The notes under the pieces were generated by a model. It worked only from the letters and a program-made list of their open reading frames with translations, did not search any database and was not told where the DNA came from. Positions 1 to 10,785 of a stretch of 64,000 nt of DNA are shown one piece after another (the stretch's first letter is position 1; each line of letters opens with the position of its first letter). The stretch spans positions 30,397 through 94,396 of the forward strand of contig DF236996.1 of NCBI GenBank assembly GCA_000708835.1, read 5' to 3'. The position numbers and the translations under genes were made by a program. This stretch comes from Klebsormidium nitens (taxonomy: Eukaryota; Streptophyta; Klebsormidiophyceae; Klebsormidiales; Klebsormidiaceae).

Positions 1-2087
1 TGGTAGTATTGCGCATCTTCAATCCAGATAAGTCCGCGGTGTGTCTAAACTGATCGCCCACTTTTGTCTTACCTGTGTGGTTCGAGTGAATCTTCCAGTA
101 GTTGCTGCAGAGGGTTGCGAAAGAGCGTCAGCTTCGTAATCAGCTAGCGAGTATCAGCTGTCGTGACCCGTGAACGTTCAATGCTGGTGCATGGAATATA
201 TCCCGAGCTTCGTGAGCTTGGCCAGCGCTTCACCGTCACTGACTTCGCTGAGAGTCAGAGAGAGGGCTTTGTTTGAATGTAGAAACCAGGCGCATGGCTC
301 ACCAAAATCTGCGCAGAAGAGCTTAAATCAGGTTGTGAACCCAGGAATCACTGTTGCAGTGGGTTTTGACAAAAGCGGTCATCTGCTGCTGCGTCTCTCC
401 TCGGAGAGGACGACTTTTAGCAGAGCACGACTTTCAAAAGAAAGACTGGCGTTGTAACAGCAGACAGGATTTGGAAGATGGAGCGCCTAAATTCTTCCAG
501 TGCCCTTCCGGTAGCGGAGGTATCTCCGCTTCGCATCATCTCAAAGATGGCTACGAAGCTGCTGCCCCGATGCACGCAAGGCTCTCTAACTTCTGGAATC
601 AACGCTCGATTTAACTTAGAGGCACAATCTTCAAACTTCAAACGATCGGTGCATGACTCCATGCACGGCTCGGTGACTTGGCGGCGCGCGGCCGGCCAGA
701 TGCGCGCGCGCGTGTGAGTGCTGCAGTATATATGACACTTGTAGCTTTGTCCACAGTCTCTCTTGCAGCGAATTTTGGAGTTAGACAATCTAAGATAACA
801 GCAGCTTGAAAGGAGTTGTAGCAGGATCCGGATAAGCATATTCTGGCCGAAAGAGATGTCTCCGAGCAGAGGTACTTTCCTTCTAACGTTCAACTTGGTC
901 GTCAGAGGGAATGTGAAGCGTTTGTTTCGAAGTTATAGATTAACTTCAAGCGTAGGTCACTTTTTTTGAGTACATATCGATTGATACTCTACACTAATAG
1001 ATGCATAAGCAGAAGGTAGATAACATCATCGGTAGTCCATAATAAGTGATGGGAGACTGGGAACTGATTGCACGCAGTTTGATGAAGGTTTACATCCAAG
1101 TTCAAGTTTACGCAGATATTGCGAAGGAAGGAGTATTTTCGTGATGTAACTTCGTTGAAATTTGGGGTTCAGAATGGTTCACGTTCCTCAATCTGCATTC
1201 TATCCTAACCAAGTCCTACATCAGAGATGGTACTGTCTGCCGTTGAGGCGAGAGTGCACAAACTCGAGGTCTATGACACTCCTCTTTATTGTCCTACTCA
1301 GTGTACAAGTTTTATTCAACAATCTGCATTCTTGAACAGCCCGATGATGTTACTCTATCAGGTGAAAACTGTTCTCGACACAGTTGCTCTGCGAACGACA
1401 CACCTGCAGGAGTGACGTTTCTTGTGATTAGTTCTGAGACTCAGGTCAGGAACTGTTTTGCTCAGTACGATGCAGACGGCTTCTAGTATAAACTTATCCT
1501 CGTATTCTCACATCAATGACGAGGTTTATGTAGGACACGGTTCGGTATTTGACATGCAGAAGAACGGAGATACGAAGGCCTAGGCACGTATGAAGTCCCA
1601 CTCTCGATGTGACTTGGAATGGGGGAGGATTTGTCTGTTCATTAAACGACGAAGACAACCTCAAAAGTAGCGTGCAGGCTCACGAGACAAACGCGTACCT
1701 CGAGCACTTAACCTATCAAAGACGCAGAGAAGGCTTTACGGAACCCAGGTTTCAGCATACATTGAAACTACACAACCATCGGATGAAGGTAATTCTGCTG
1801 GACATTCCTACCTCAGGTCACCCTTGTCGTCAGGACGGCCTAGGGAAAGTGCCTGCTCTCCTTCCTCGCTGCAAGGCAAGCAATTTCCCTCTGGTCAGTT
1901 TGCATTCATAAGGGATGTGACCGAGTGATCTTGTCTCCTGAAGTGCAGTCAAAAATCTGCGAAAGCATCAGGATAATCTGGAGACAAGTGAGCGCAGATT
2001 GCTAGCAATTGAAAAGAAACAAGGCCAGATCAGTTTCAGATTGCGTGACAAGGATAAGCATAAGTCAAAACAACCGAATCGAACGAT
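1..2087. other. Intergenic / 3' flank, no supported gene
   Basis: Only short open frames occur on both strands, without codon character, recognisable domains or convincing splice-site pairs. A possible terminal exon of the downstream minus-strand gene sits at 1868-1840: an acceptor ending at 1869, then a short frame to TAG. It would be used only if the weak donor after 2174 is spliced. I see nothing else. Confidence 0.4.
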
Positions 2088-5000
2088 TCAACCTCCAGAA
2101 ACCATCTCCGGCTTTACTGGAATCAAGCGAATGCACTTTAAGACGATTGAATTGCAGGAGGATAGTTTCTTACAGAGCTCCTCCTCCTCGCGCGCCTTCT
2201 CCTTGGCGAAGCGCTGCTCCTCGGCGAAGCGCTCCTCCTCGCGCTTCTCGTTGCCCTTCTCCTCGCGTTTGTTCCCGCGCTTCTCCTCGCGCTTGTTCTC
2301 GCGCTTCTCGTTGCCCTTCTCCTCGCGATTGTTCTCGCGCTTCTCCTCGCGCTTCTCGTCGCGTTTCTCCTCGCGCTTGTTCTCGCGCTTCTCGTTGCCC
2401 TTCTCCTCGCGATTGTTCTCGCGCTTCTCCTCGCGCTTCTCGTTGCGCTTCTCCTCGCGCTTGTCGTCGCGCTTGTCCTCGCGCTCGCGCTTCTTCTGAT
2501 CCTCCTCCCACAGCAGCTTTCTACCTCCCTTCTCTGTAAGCCAGGGTGGGACGGCGTTCAGTTGAAATGATAGAAGACAACGAGAGTGATCTCCTGCTTA
2601 TTTGGTTCAAGTGGATCCGTTACCGTTTTGAATTAAACCGATCGAAGCTGAAGTTTCGCAAGAACCGAACTCAGCCTCAAAATTCCCTTTTCTGTAGAAT
2701 AATTCTACCGTGTCTTTCTTAGTCAGGGGGAAAATCGTTCAATTCAGATGATCAACGCAACAAAAATATCTGTGTTTATCCCTCAGATCCCTGCCAAAGA
2801 GGATAGATGAATATAGTCAAGGCAGGTTGAATTTGGATGTTGTACAGAAATAGAGAGAACTAGGAAAATCTAAGTTTTGCACTTCCTCAAATCAGGCCGT
2901 AGTAAAATTTGGCATTTGACACGATTAATAATCAAGACGAACTTTTCTTTGCAGCGACTGAGTGCATATGATTAAGCCACAGACGCCACAGATCCTTGAA
3001 CATCAAAACCCGCAAAAGAACGAGCTTCAATGCCACTGACTTCAAATATTCAAATGACAACAGGAACAATACAGGCAAACAAACACTTACCGCGCCTGTT
3101 CTCCTCGCGCTCCTCCTTCTTCTCCTCGCGATCCTTCTTTTCGGGGAAGCGCTTCTCCTCGCGCTTGTTCTCGCGCTTGTCATCGCGCTTCTCCTCGCGC
3201 TTGTTCTCGCGCTTGTTCTCGCGCTTCTCCTCGCGGTTCTCCTCGCGCTTGTCCTCGCGCTCCCCCTCGCGCTTCCCGTCGCGCTTGTTGTCGCCCTTGT
3301 CCTCGCGCTTGTCGTCGCGCTTGTCCTCGCCTTCCTTCTCTGCAGACGAAAGAACAAAGGTGGAGTTGATTGTTCGGATCTCAGGAGTAGGCTGTTTAAA
3401 GACCTTAGTGCCCTACCATCTTTTGCAGGAGAGAAGTGGATGAAACACAAGAATAACACGTGGAAGAGCAGTTAATGATACGTGGGTAGAGTGGTAGGTG
3501 ATATCCCCTAAAAGCTTGTGATATTCCTCCAGCATAGACAAAGATCATCGGATTCGAAGACAAGGACTGTGGCATATCTTGAACAACTTGCTTAGAGGTG
3601 TCTTACAGTCATTGTGAATCCTAAAATCATGTGACCTAAATCAATGTATTTAAGCGCAAGGCAAGACGTGCTCAAGCAACCCCAACATGAATCTTTTTCT
3701 AAACCAAGTGACAAGATCAGCATGCTCAGACTTGCAGGCTCTTCCAAAGATCCTCTAGGAAAACGAAAGACAAAAGGTTCAGAATCACGAACCGCGCCTC
3801 TCCTCCTCGCGGCGCTTCTCCGGACGGCGCTTCTCTTCCTCACGCTTTCTCTCTTCGCGCTGCTTCTCTTCGCGCTGCCTCTCGTTGCGCTGCTGCTCCT
3901 CGCGCTGCCTCTCGTTGCGCTTCTCCTCCTCGCGCTGCCTCTCGTTGCGCTGCTGCTCCTCGCGCTGCTGTTCCTCGCGCTTTCGCTCTCCGCGCTGCTG
4001 CTCTTCGCGCTGCCTCTCTTCCTCGCGCTTCCTCTCTTCGCGCTCCTTCTCTTCGCGGCGCGGCTCTTCCTCGCGGCGATTGTCGTTGCGGCGGTTTTCT
4101 TTCTCCTCCAGGAGAGCCCTGTGGGCACCTTGGGCTGCAGAGACAATCTTTGACGTCAGCAAAAGCGCAGCCAACTGACGTCAACTCAACGGAAGCAGAA
4201 TAAGTTGTTGCATGGTTGCGGAGACCAGCTTGCGCATTTCAGGACTACAAATGCAAGCCACGGAAGCCATTCCTCATCCCTGTCTCACAATCCTCTGAAG
4301 AACAGGATATTGGATGCCGATCAGAATCTTTCTCTCTCTGTGGAAACCAAGCAGCCGAGCTGAAACAGTTGCTGTCAAGAGCGCCTTTGAAGCGGAAATC
4401 TTCGCTCACTGGAGCGATCGAACCTTCTGACAGCAGGATGGAACAGCAGAACGGTCGAGTTACTCACCGAGAACGTTGCCGGGTACTTTGCCCAGGTAAG
4501 CTGCACCAAACAGCAACCTGAATATCAGTAACGGACTTACGGGAGTATAAGGCAAAGGACGCTGCGTTCACCAAGACTCCCCTTCTGACGTTTATCCAGT
4601 CAAGACTGGCAAACATCTCTCAATCGGGCCAGCCGGAATGGGATACAACACAATTGGTCAAGAAGCTACTTGGCGCCCACCGATACAAAGCAGGCATCCT
4701 GCGGAGATTTTTGTAGTGATGAAACCCAAAGGGTCGCTGCCTAGAAAAGAATCATGGAGGTTTCGTTTCTACTTACGCCTGGTCTCTGCCTCGCTGGCAG
4801 CGGTCAATGTGTCGGCGAAGACCTGCGGTACGAAACGTATTCGTATTAAGCAACGTTTATTGCAAACATTCTCAAAGTTCCTGCTCTTCCCAAGATTAAA
4901 AAAACTTCAGACAGTGATCCGATCCCTCCCTTTTTTGACTCCCTGTACAATAACAGATTGCACTAACCCCCCTGAGCCTTCTGTCCTCGGAATCTGAAAG

Positions 5001-5322
5001 GTCTGACGATTGAAATCGAAAAGCTGGGATTAGCCTCGACTTCTATATCCAGTTACTCACTGGCTTTAACCTTATATACTGGACATACTCACGTTGCGTC
5101 GCTTTGCAAGCACTTGAAAGCGACTCCAAAAACTCCTAGGAGCTCATAGCATCAATACAACGAACCGACTATGAGGCAACAGTGAAAATCGAACTTAAGC
5201 AGATGAAGCTCACTGACAGAGCAACAGAAAAAGTCCACTGACGTAAGACTCACCGACGTGAAAGCCAGGCAAGACGCCATGAGCAGCCCCAGGAGGGCAA
5301 GCGCCAGCTTCATTCTCGCCAT
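2088..5322 (-). CDS. Secreted, extremely charged K/R/E/D/N-rich repeat protein
   Basis: Six exons are read on the minus strand: 5322-5254, 4822-4777, 4500-4468, 4134-3793, 3339-3091 and 2533-2088. Phases close throughout and give about 394 aa. Exon 1 starts at MARMKLALALLG and encodes a clear signal peptide (hydrophobic LALALLGLLMA, then SCLAFTS). Exons 2-3 give a short ordinary stretch (VFADTLTAASEAET, then LGKVPGNVL). Exons 4-6 are tandem runs of four-residue units such as REEK, REQQ, RNER, RENK and RDDK. The body has almost no hydrophobic residue until FAEEQRFAKEKA near the end. Exons 4 and 5 begin and end in phase 1 and finish with the same AGGCGCG|GT junction, which suggests exon duplication. 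A donor (GTAAGA) after 2174 could add another exon instead of the stop at 2088. The family is not recognised. The E-R/K pattern could form a single alpha-helix or a polyampholyte; function is unknown. Confidence 0.72.
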
Positions 5323-5464
5323 CTTGGTTGCCCTTGCAAAGCTCCGATGGCAGGACGGAATGTCAAGTTCCCGGCGAAAGGGGGCGAGAGAAAGCTTTTT
5401 CCAAGGGAGGAGGGAGATCACAGGACCCAACGAGCTTGAAATGAATTTCGAGACTGCTGGGCAT

Positions 5465-5473
5465 CTTTTTATA
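5465..5473 (-). promoter_or_regulatory. TATA box of the charged-protein gene
   Basis: A TATAAAAAG on the minus strand lies 142-150 bp upstream of the start codon at 5322. It is correctly oriented and predicts a 5' UTR of roughly 110-120 nt. This is the best core-promoter match I saw in the window. Confidence 0.55.
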
Positions 5474-6798
5474 GGCACAGGTTCCTCAGCGGGTGCTGAG
5501 GGAGAGTGGTTCTGACCTCGACCTAATGTGGGTCTGTGTGTGTAATTTTGGTGGATATGACGGTTGAGGACCGCTTGCCATGCTGCTTTCTTGCAGAGTG
5601 CTCGACTTGAGCAGCTCTCCTAATCGACAAAGAAAACCACGTGCGTCAGGTCGGAGTCTTCGCCAGAAGCAGCCATAGCAGGTAAACAACAAACTCACTT
5701 GCCAGATCAGCTTCCTATCTCAAGGTGCAGATATGATATGCAGAACTAGCCTTAGTTGAAAGGATAGAGGGCTGATTGCCGATAGTGCCCTTAAAATATG
5801 CGCAACAGCTTTGCTTTACAAGAGCAGTACATGATTGATGTATAGGACACTATACTGCTTCCACGAGGTTTCAAGACTAGACTGCCAGTGCATAATGTCG
5901 AAGACATACGGCGGCGGCGGCTTTGGCCTCGTGGCGCAGGAGCATCGGGGTCGTGCTATGCAAACGGTGGTCATTCTGAAGATCAATAATGGACGACATT
6001 CTTGTATGATACATGTGACGTGGTGATGTGATCGATACGACAATCAATGGTCGCATGATTCCTTAAAATGCTTGTATCGGACTTTCCAAGGTCGACCTCA
6101 GTCTTTTGATGCTGCTTAGCCCACCCCTTGTCAACCTTTCTTGCGGATCATATTCTCATATGCACGTGATTGTCTCGCGATTTCCTTTAATTTTCCCGGT
6201 TCGTGTAACCGAGTTGCTTCGTCCGCATCGAGTCTCCAAGAGTCAGCACAACCAGCTTGGATAGCAAGCCGATGTCGGCACGCATAGCAACTTTCTATCC
6301 TTGTTCGAGTCGCCGCGCTATATGGAGCACGGGTGTTTCCAAGGATACCGGGATGTCGAGCCGCCGCACACACGCTTCACATCCTGGGCTCCATTCTCAT
6401 CATGACTAAATGACGAGCTTTCTGGTTCGATTCCCAAATCATGGACAGTATCTTCTGCAATGGGGCCAAGCGAACACGTCTGCACAAGACGGAGAAGACG
6501 TCTGCTTGCCTGGACTCCAAATATCAAAAACCAAGATCGTTCTCGAGAAACTCGATCAAGCACTTCAGCTTTCTGAGTGCGACTTGTGTCATTTGCGCTT
6601 GCTTTGGCTGCAGCAATGTCCGTTACCTTGACCGTGGAGCCAATCTAGCGCTTTCGAGCAGAACGAAAGCCCTTTTGGATTACCTCTCAACACTCAGACC
6701 AATTGGATCGGCTAAGGCGGTGTCTTGTCGACTTTCCCAACAAATGCACGCTCTTCAGTTACTGGCTGAGCAGGGAGGAGAGTCATTGATTCTGGGCC

Positions 6799-6918
6799 CC
6801 GGGGCCGGGGATGCTGTCGGTAAGGATGACGTGGCGGCGTTGACGGGCGAAACCCTTCGGCGAGGCTTCTGCCCAAACCCCACCACGTCATCCTCTCCAA
6901 CAGCGTCCCCGGCCCCGG
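6799..6918. repeat. Imperfect fold-back (hairpin) repeat, 36-bp arms
   Basis: The left arm, 6799-6834, and right arm, 6883-6918, are reverse complements with 32 of 36 positions matching by eye. Two of the four differences would still allow G-U pairing in RNA. The 48-bp loop has partial further pairing. It could be a small fold-back element or the template of a hairpin RNA. No flanking target duplication was recognised. Confidence 0.6.
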
Positions 6919-7379
6919 TAGTCACTGGCTGTATGTAAGGTCTGCGCGACTTCACATACGGCTTAATCGCGCGGCGCGTGCTGCAAGCGTGGTACACAGC
7001 TTTCTAACTTTAACTGTACTGCGCGCTGAGGTGCATGCGCATCTCACTCTCTTTTTTAATCGAATCCCCGCGCGAACTTGACTCATCACCGCGCCCCTCC
7101 CCGGTGCGCCGGGTTCCCACCTCCGGACGTACTCATACTTGACTTCCGTTTGCACCTGGTCGAAGTCTAGCATCACTCTGAGTTACGTCTGTACTGTTGA
7201 CTTCGATCACTGCCTGCGGCGCGGGTGGGGTTCGGTCGGAGGTCCAGGGAGGTTATGGTTGCGGAGCATGTTAACCTCGGGTTTAAGATCCTTCAACGAC
7301 GCAACAGCGAGAAATATCTGGTAGGCTTCGGGTGACCAGTGCCGAGCATGGGCGAAGTCTTGCGGGGGCACCGCGACGC

Positions 7380-7545
7380 GCGGATTGCCTGTGGCCATGC
7401 GCCGGGTGGAAAGCGCGCGGGGGATGGAGAGTACGCGCGTGGCGTCCCGGGCAGTCGCTACGCCCGAATTGCCAGTGGTCATGCCCGGGCAAAAGTGCGC
7501 GCACGGGGCGAAGAGCGCGCGCGGCGAGGCGCCGCGCGAGGCGGC
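7380..7545. repeat. GC-rich degenerate tandem duplication, about 82-bp unit
   Basis: Two adjacent units start near 7381 and 7463. They share a motif of the form GATTGCC-GTGG-CATGC-CCGGG, followed by alternating GCGCGC tracts. Differences are scattered along both units. It is not associated with a recognised exon, which shows that 80-200 bp tandem duplication is not restricted to splice junctions here. Confidence 0.5.
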
Positions 7546-8018
7546 CGCGAGTAGGCTTCGTCTGACGGGCAGCATGTGACTGCGGGAGTGGCATGAGAAG
7601 AACCATCCAAGAGGCTGATCAGAAGGATGTGGTATTGCAATCGTAAGGGTCGAGAAAGAAGCTGTTTGAAACATGTGGTGTGGGATCGGTGTCGTACGAC
7701 GACATTCTTTGTGGAAGATAGCTGAGAAACCGGGCCAAGCTCGAAGGATTTTGTTTTGGTACACGACTTGTTCGAGAGTGACACGGAGTGAAACAGTGAC
7801 ATCAGCATACTACTTCTCTGGACGGTTCCCGGTGATTCCCAGCCATTCCGCGGATCTGCGGTCCGCCTGTGATACAGTCCGTCATTCCTGCAAGCGGAAG
7901 CCGTCTCTGATTTTGGAGCCACGTTTTGAAAGCAGTCTCATCTCCGTCTTTGTTCAAGTCGGAGCAGCCTCTCCTGGTACGAACGCTCTCTAAATAGGCA
8001 GCCGGCCCTTCTAGCAGG

Positions 8019-9559
8019 ATGAGCTCCCTTGAAGGGCAGACGCCTTACGTGAGGGATACAAGAGCTGCAGGCAACCCTTTTGATCTGCTACCACGTGAGG
8101 TAGTCGAGGACATTCTTGGATTGGATGAACGACACGGATGTATTCACTTGGAACCATTCTTTCCAGACCGCGACCACTTGAGGCGTTTGAGGTCAACTTG
8201 CAAGCTGTTTCATTCTCTCATTTCAGAAGCGAGGTTCTTCGAGTGGAAGTTCGTCGACAGGACAGCAGGGCCAGGTTTCTCACATTCATCTCCAACAATC
8301 TCGAAGCAAGATGGAAGGAGCTGAAGCTAAACGTGTATTACGGTTGCCCGCTCGATCTGAGGACCGTTCTTCCAGCCATCCTATGCTTTGCAGAGACCCT
8401 TGAGTCAATCACTGTTCTATACAGAACTGATAAAAGCGGAAGAGGGGACCTCCTCGGGTCAGAAGTCGTCTTTGACATTCTTCAGGCATGCAAACGCTTG
8501 AGACACGTCTGCATTCGGTGTGAAGGACCAGGAGCAGCATCCTGTAGGGTGGTGAAGCCTCCAACGAAGCCTCTCTCCGCTCTGAATGAGCTCTCTTTGT
8601 TCAACCTCTGTATGTCAGCAGCAGCCGTGCAAGAAATGCTGCCAATGTTCCCTCAGCTGCAGCACCTGTACGTCCTTATCGGGCAATCTGAGAAGATTGA
8701 AAACCGAGGTGACTGCATTTTGGAGTCCCGCACCTTGAAGAAACTCAACTGGACCGATGTGAATGCGACGAGGGGCACCAGACTTGAGATCAGATCTTGT
8801 TTACTGCGGGAACTGACCATAATTCAGACGTTTGGATTCGTCTCCATAACTTGTCCCTCGCTGGAGAACTTTAGGGCGTATGGAGGATTTTGTGTCCAAT
8901 CTACTGGTATCATGCCTCTGTTGAGAGACGTCTCCGTCGACCCTACCAAGTGGATCAACATTGCAGAGATCTCAAGAGCTGCACCCAAATTGGCGTCGCT
9001 TCAAATTGCCGGTGACTGTCGCAAAGAAGGGATTCCAATGTTGGATATGTTCAGAAAGATTGTGAAGCTGGATATAGGTTGTCAAGCCTGGGATTCGATC
9101 TGTAGGGCAGCTGAGACAGGCGACCTTAAGCAGGAAGCTAGGGGAACGGATTCGCCATGCTCCGGAAGGCTCGAGCACATTCAGATCAGATTCAGTCCGG
9201 ATAAGCCTCCCACGCGCCAATCGGCATCAACACTGCAGCAGATCCTGGCAGCTAGTTGTAGCCGAGTGCGGTGCGTGGACATCTTTCTTATGCGAGGATC
9301 TCACCGAGAGACCAAAGAGATAGTTCCTTGGATTCTACCGTTAAGCAGAATGTTTCCGTCATGCATCTTTACATTGAAGGACGTATATGACGACGTAGCT
9401 TTTGTCGTTAGGAGTGAACAGGTAAAGCAGTACTGCAGATGGCATCGAAACTGCCCGCCCGGAGATTCAGGAACTTGCGGGCTGCATAACGCTGAGCGGG
9501 CAGGTGAGAAAGTGCTAAATGCGGCCACTGTTCTTTCCCCAGCATGCAACCAAACTTAG
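8019..9559 (+). CDS. F-box / leucine-rich-repeat-like protein, frame broken by a 5-bp duplication
   Basis: F-box proteins are substrate-recognition subunits of SCF ubiquitin ligases. The frame starting at 8019 carries an F-box-like segment (residues about 18-60: NPFDLLPREVVEDILGL ... LRRLRSTCKLFHSLISEA), ending in FFEWKFVD. The next coherent frame, shifted relative to the first, runs from about 8266 to a stop at 9557-9559. It is rich in leucine-patterned segments (ALNELSLFNLCM, LLRELTIIQTF, KLASLQIAGD, VKLDIGC) resembling degenerate plant LRRs. The junction contains GACAG twice in a row (8256-8265); one extra copy (+5 nt) accounts exactly for the frame change. I saw no plausible intron there. 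It is therefore a recent pseudogene, a sequencing/assembly error or an unusual frameshift. The downstream frame alone (from 8138) would lose the F-box. Confidence 0.68.
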
Positions 9560-10785
9560 GTAGGACTTCGCTCAGATATTTGGTATCCAGCGCAATTGTG
9601 AAACAGCTTTGTTATCCAAAAAACCCTGATGCTGCGCGATGTTTGCCGCTTGCGGGCAGCTCGCAGATCAAGGAAATTACCGCGTAGAATCTGGAACGAG
9701 AACTTGAAGCCTTTAAAGTGTGAGTTCGGGTGGCTGATGTCGTGATATGTAGCTGAAGCTCCGTCTGGAATACGTTCATCTAGTTCATATGTACGACGGT
9801 GTAATGCCAGACTACGACAAGGATCTAGACGTGATTGCTCCTGAAACACTCGTCAATGATCCAAATAATATGCTATATCGAGCATTGAGGGCTCACTCCT
9901 GTCGAGCCGAAGTCAATGCTTGCATGTTGTGTGACCGCAGATCATGTCCTATGGACCGCAGACAACGTTGCACTGAAATCGGCCGCCATGCTACGTGTAG
10001 ACCAAACCCGTTTATTACGCTCATATGCTAAGGTCGGCTAGCTGTGAATCAGCTGGCATGCATGCATCATGCAAGGCCATTCACTCTTGCTAAAAAGGAT
10101 CGTTCGTGAGTAGCGTAAGTCTGAGCAGAGACGTGCAGTCATGTAAAATGTCTAGTCACCGGGTCATTGGTGCAGCGGCACGGCCAGCCATTTATCTATT
10201 AGCTTCCAAGCTCAATGATCCACAACGCAACTCTAACAAGGGCAACTCGCTTGATAAACTAAAGTACTGATCGATATGGCAGCATGTTGACTCCGAGTTT
10301 AGAGTATACCGTTGAGATTGCGCTGGCATGCGTTCATGAGTTTGCGCAAGTATGCAGCACGAACTTATCACAAGCCCTGATATAATACAGTCGGAGCTGG
10401 AAAAAGAAGGCTTGGATTCAAGGATCGATGATATGTGACGATTTATGGCAAGCCTGAAGGGCATGCAGAAACATCGATCACAAGCGCAAACAGAATCAGC
10501 GATGCTTGCGGAAAGAGTTAAGGGAAGCCACTCCAATTCAGCTGGTCTAAGCTATGCAACACTGTTGCAAAGTCTGCCTTTGCATCTTTGTTAACCTGCG
10601 TTGACCGCGGAGCGACTGATCGCCTGCCGCTTTCAGGCTTGAATAAGCTCGCATCTTGACCGTACACACTTAAGACTTTGAAGAAAAATGATGCTTCTGC
10701 AAAACAATTGCAGTTCTTTGGATGCATACGCTGGCACTTTCACCTACCTACATACTTTACTAAGCAGTTCGCTATATATATGTTT
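9560..10785. other. Convergent intergenic region
   Basis: This lies between the 3' ends of the F-box gene (+) and the ABCB gene (-). Only short frames without coding character are seen, and no RNA gene or repeat was recognised. It presumably holds both 3' UTRs. Confidence 0.5.

Larger units (their letters stand above)
5480..8018. other. Divergent intergenic region between the charged-protein and F-box genes
   Basis: There is no gene I can support. It holds the two gene promoters, a GGC trinucleotide run near 5910-5921, the fold-back repeat at 6799-6918 and the GC-rich tandem repeat at 7380-7545. Overlapping long frames on both strands at 7200-7760 come from the high GC content and the repeat. 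Confidence 0.5.

Noticed and set aside
2170-4184. Long open frames on both strands through the charged-repeat exons (Ser/Phe/Arg-, Leu/Ala- or Ala/Arg-rich)
   Set aside because: They are shadows of the repetitive K/R/E/D exons; only the minus-strand K/R/E/D frame joins in phase across the splice sites and to a signal peptide.
6712-6997. Overlapping frames on both strands with mirrored Ala/Gly/Pro peptides
   Set aside because: They result from the fold-back repeat, whose arms encode complementary peptides.
7207-7764. Long frames on both strands around a GC-rich block
   Set aside because: High GC and an 82-bp tandem duplication remove stops in all frames; no domain or splice structure supports a gene.
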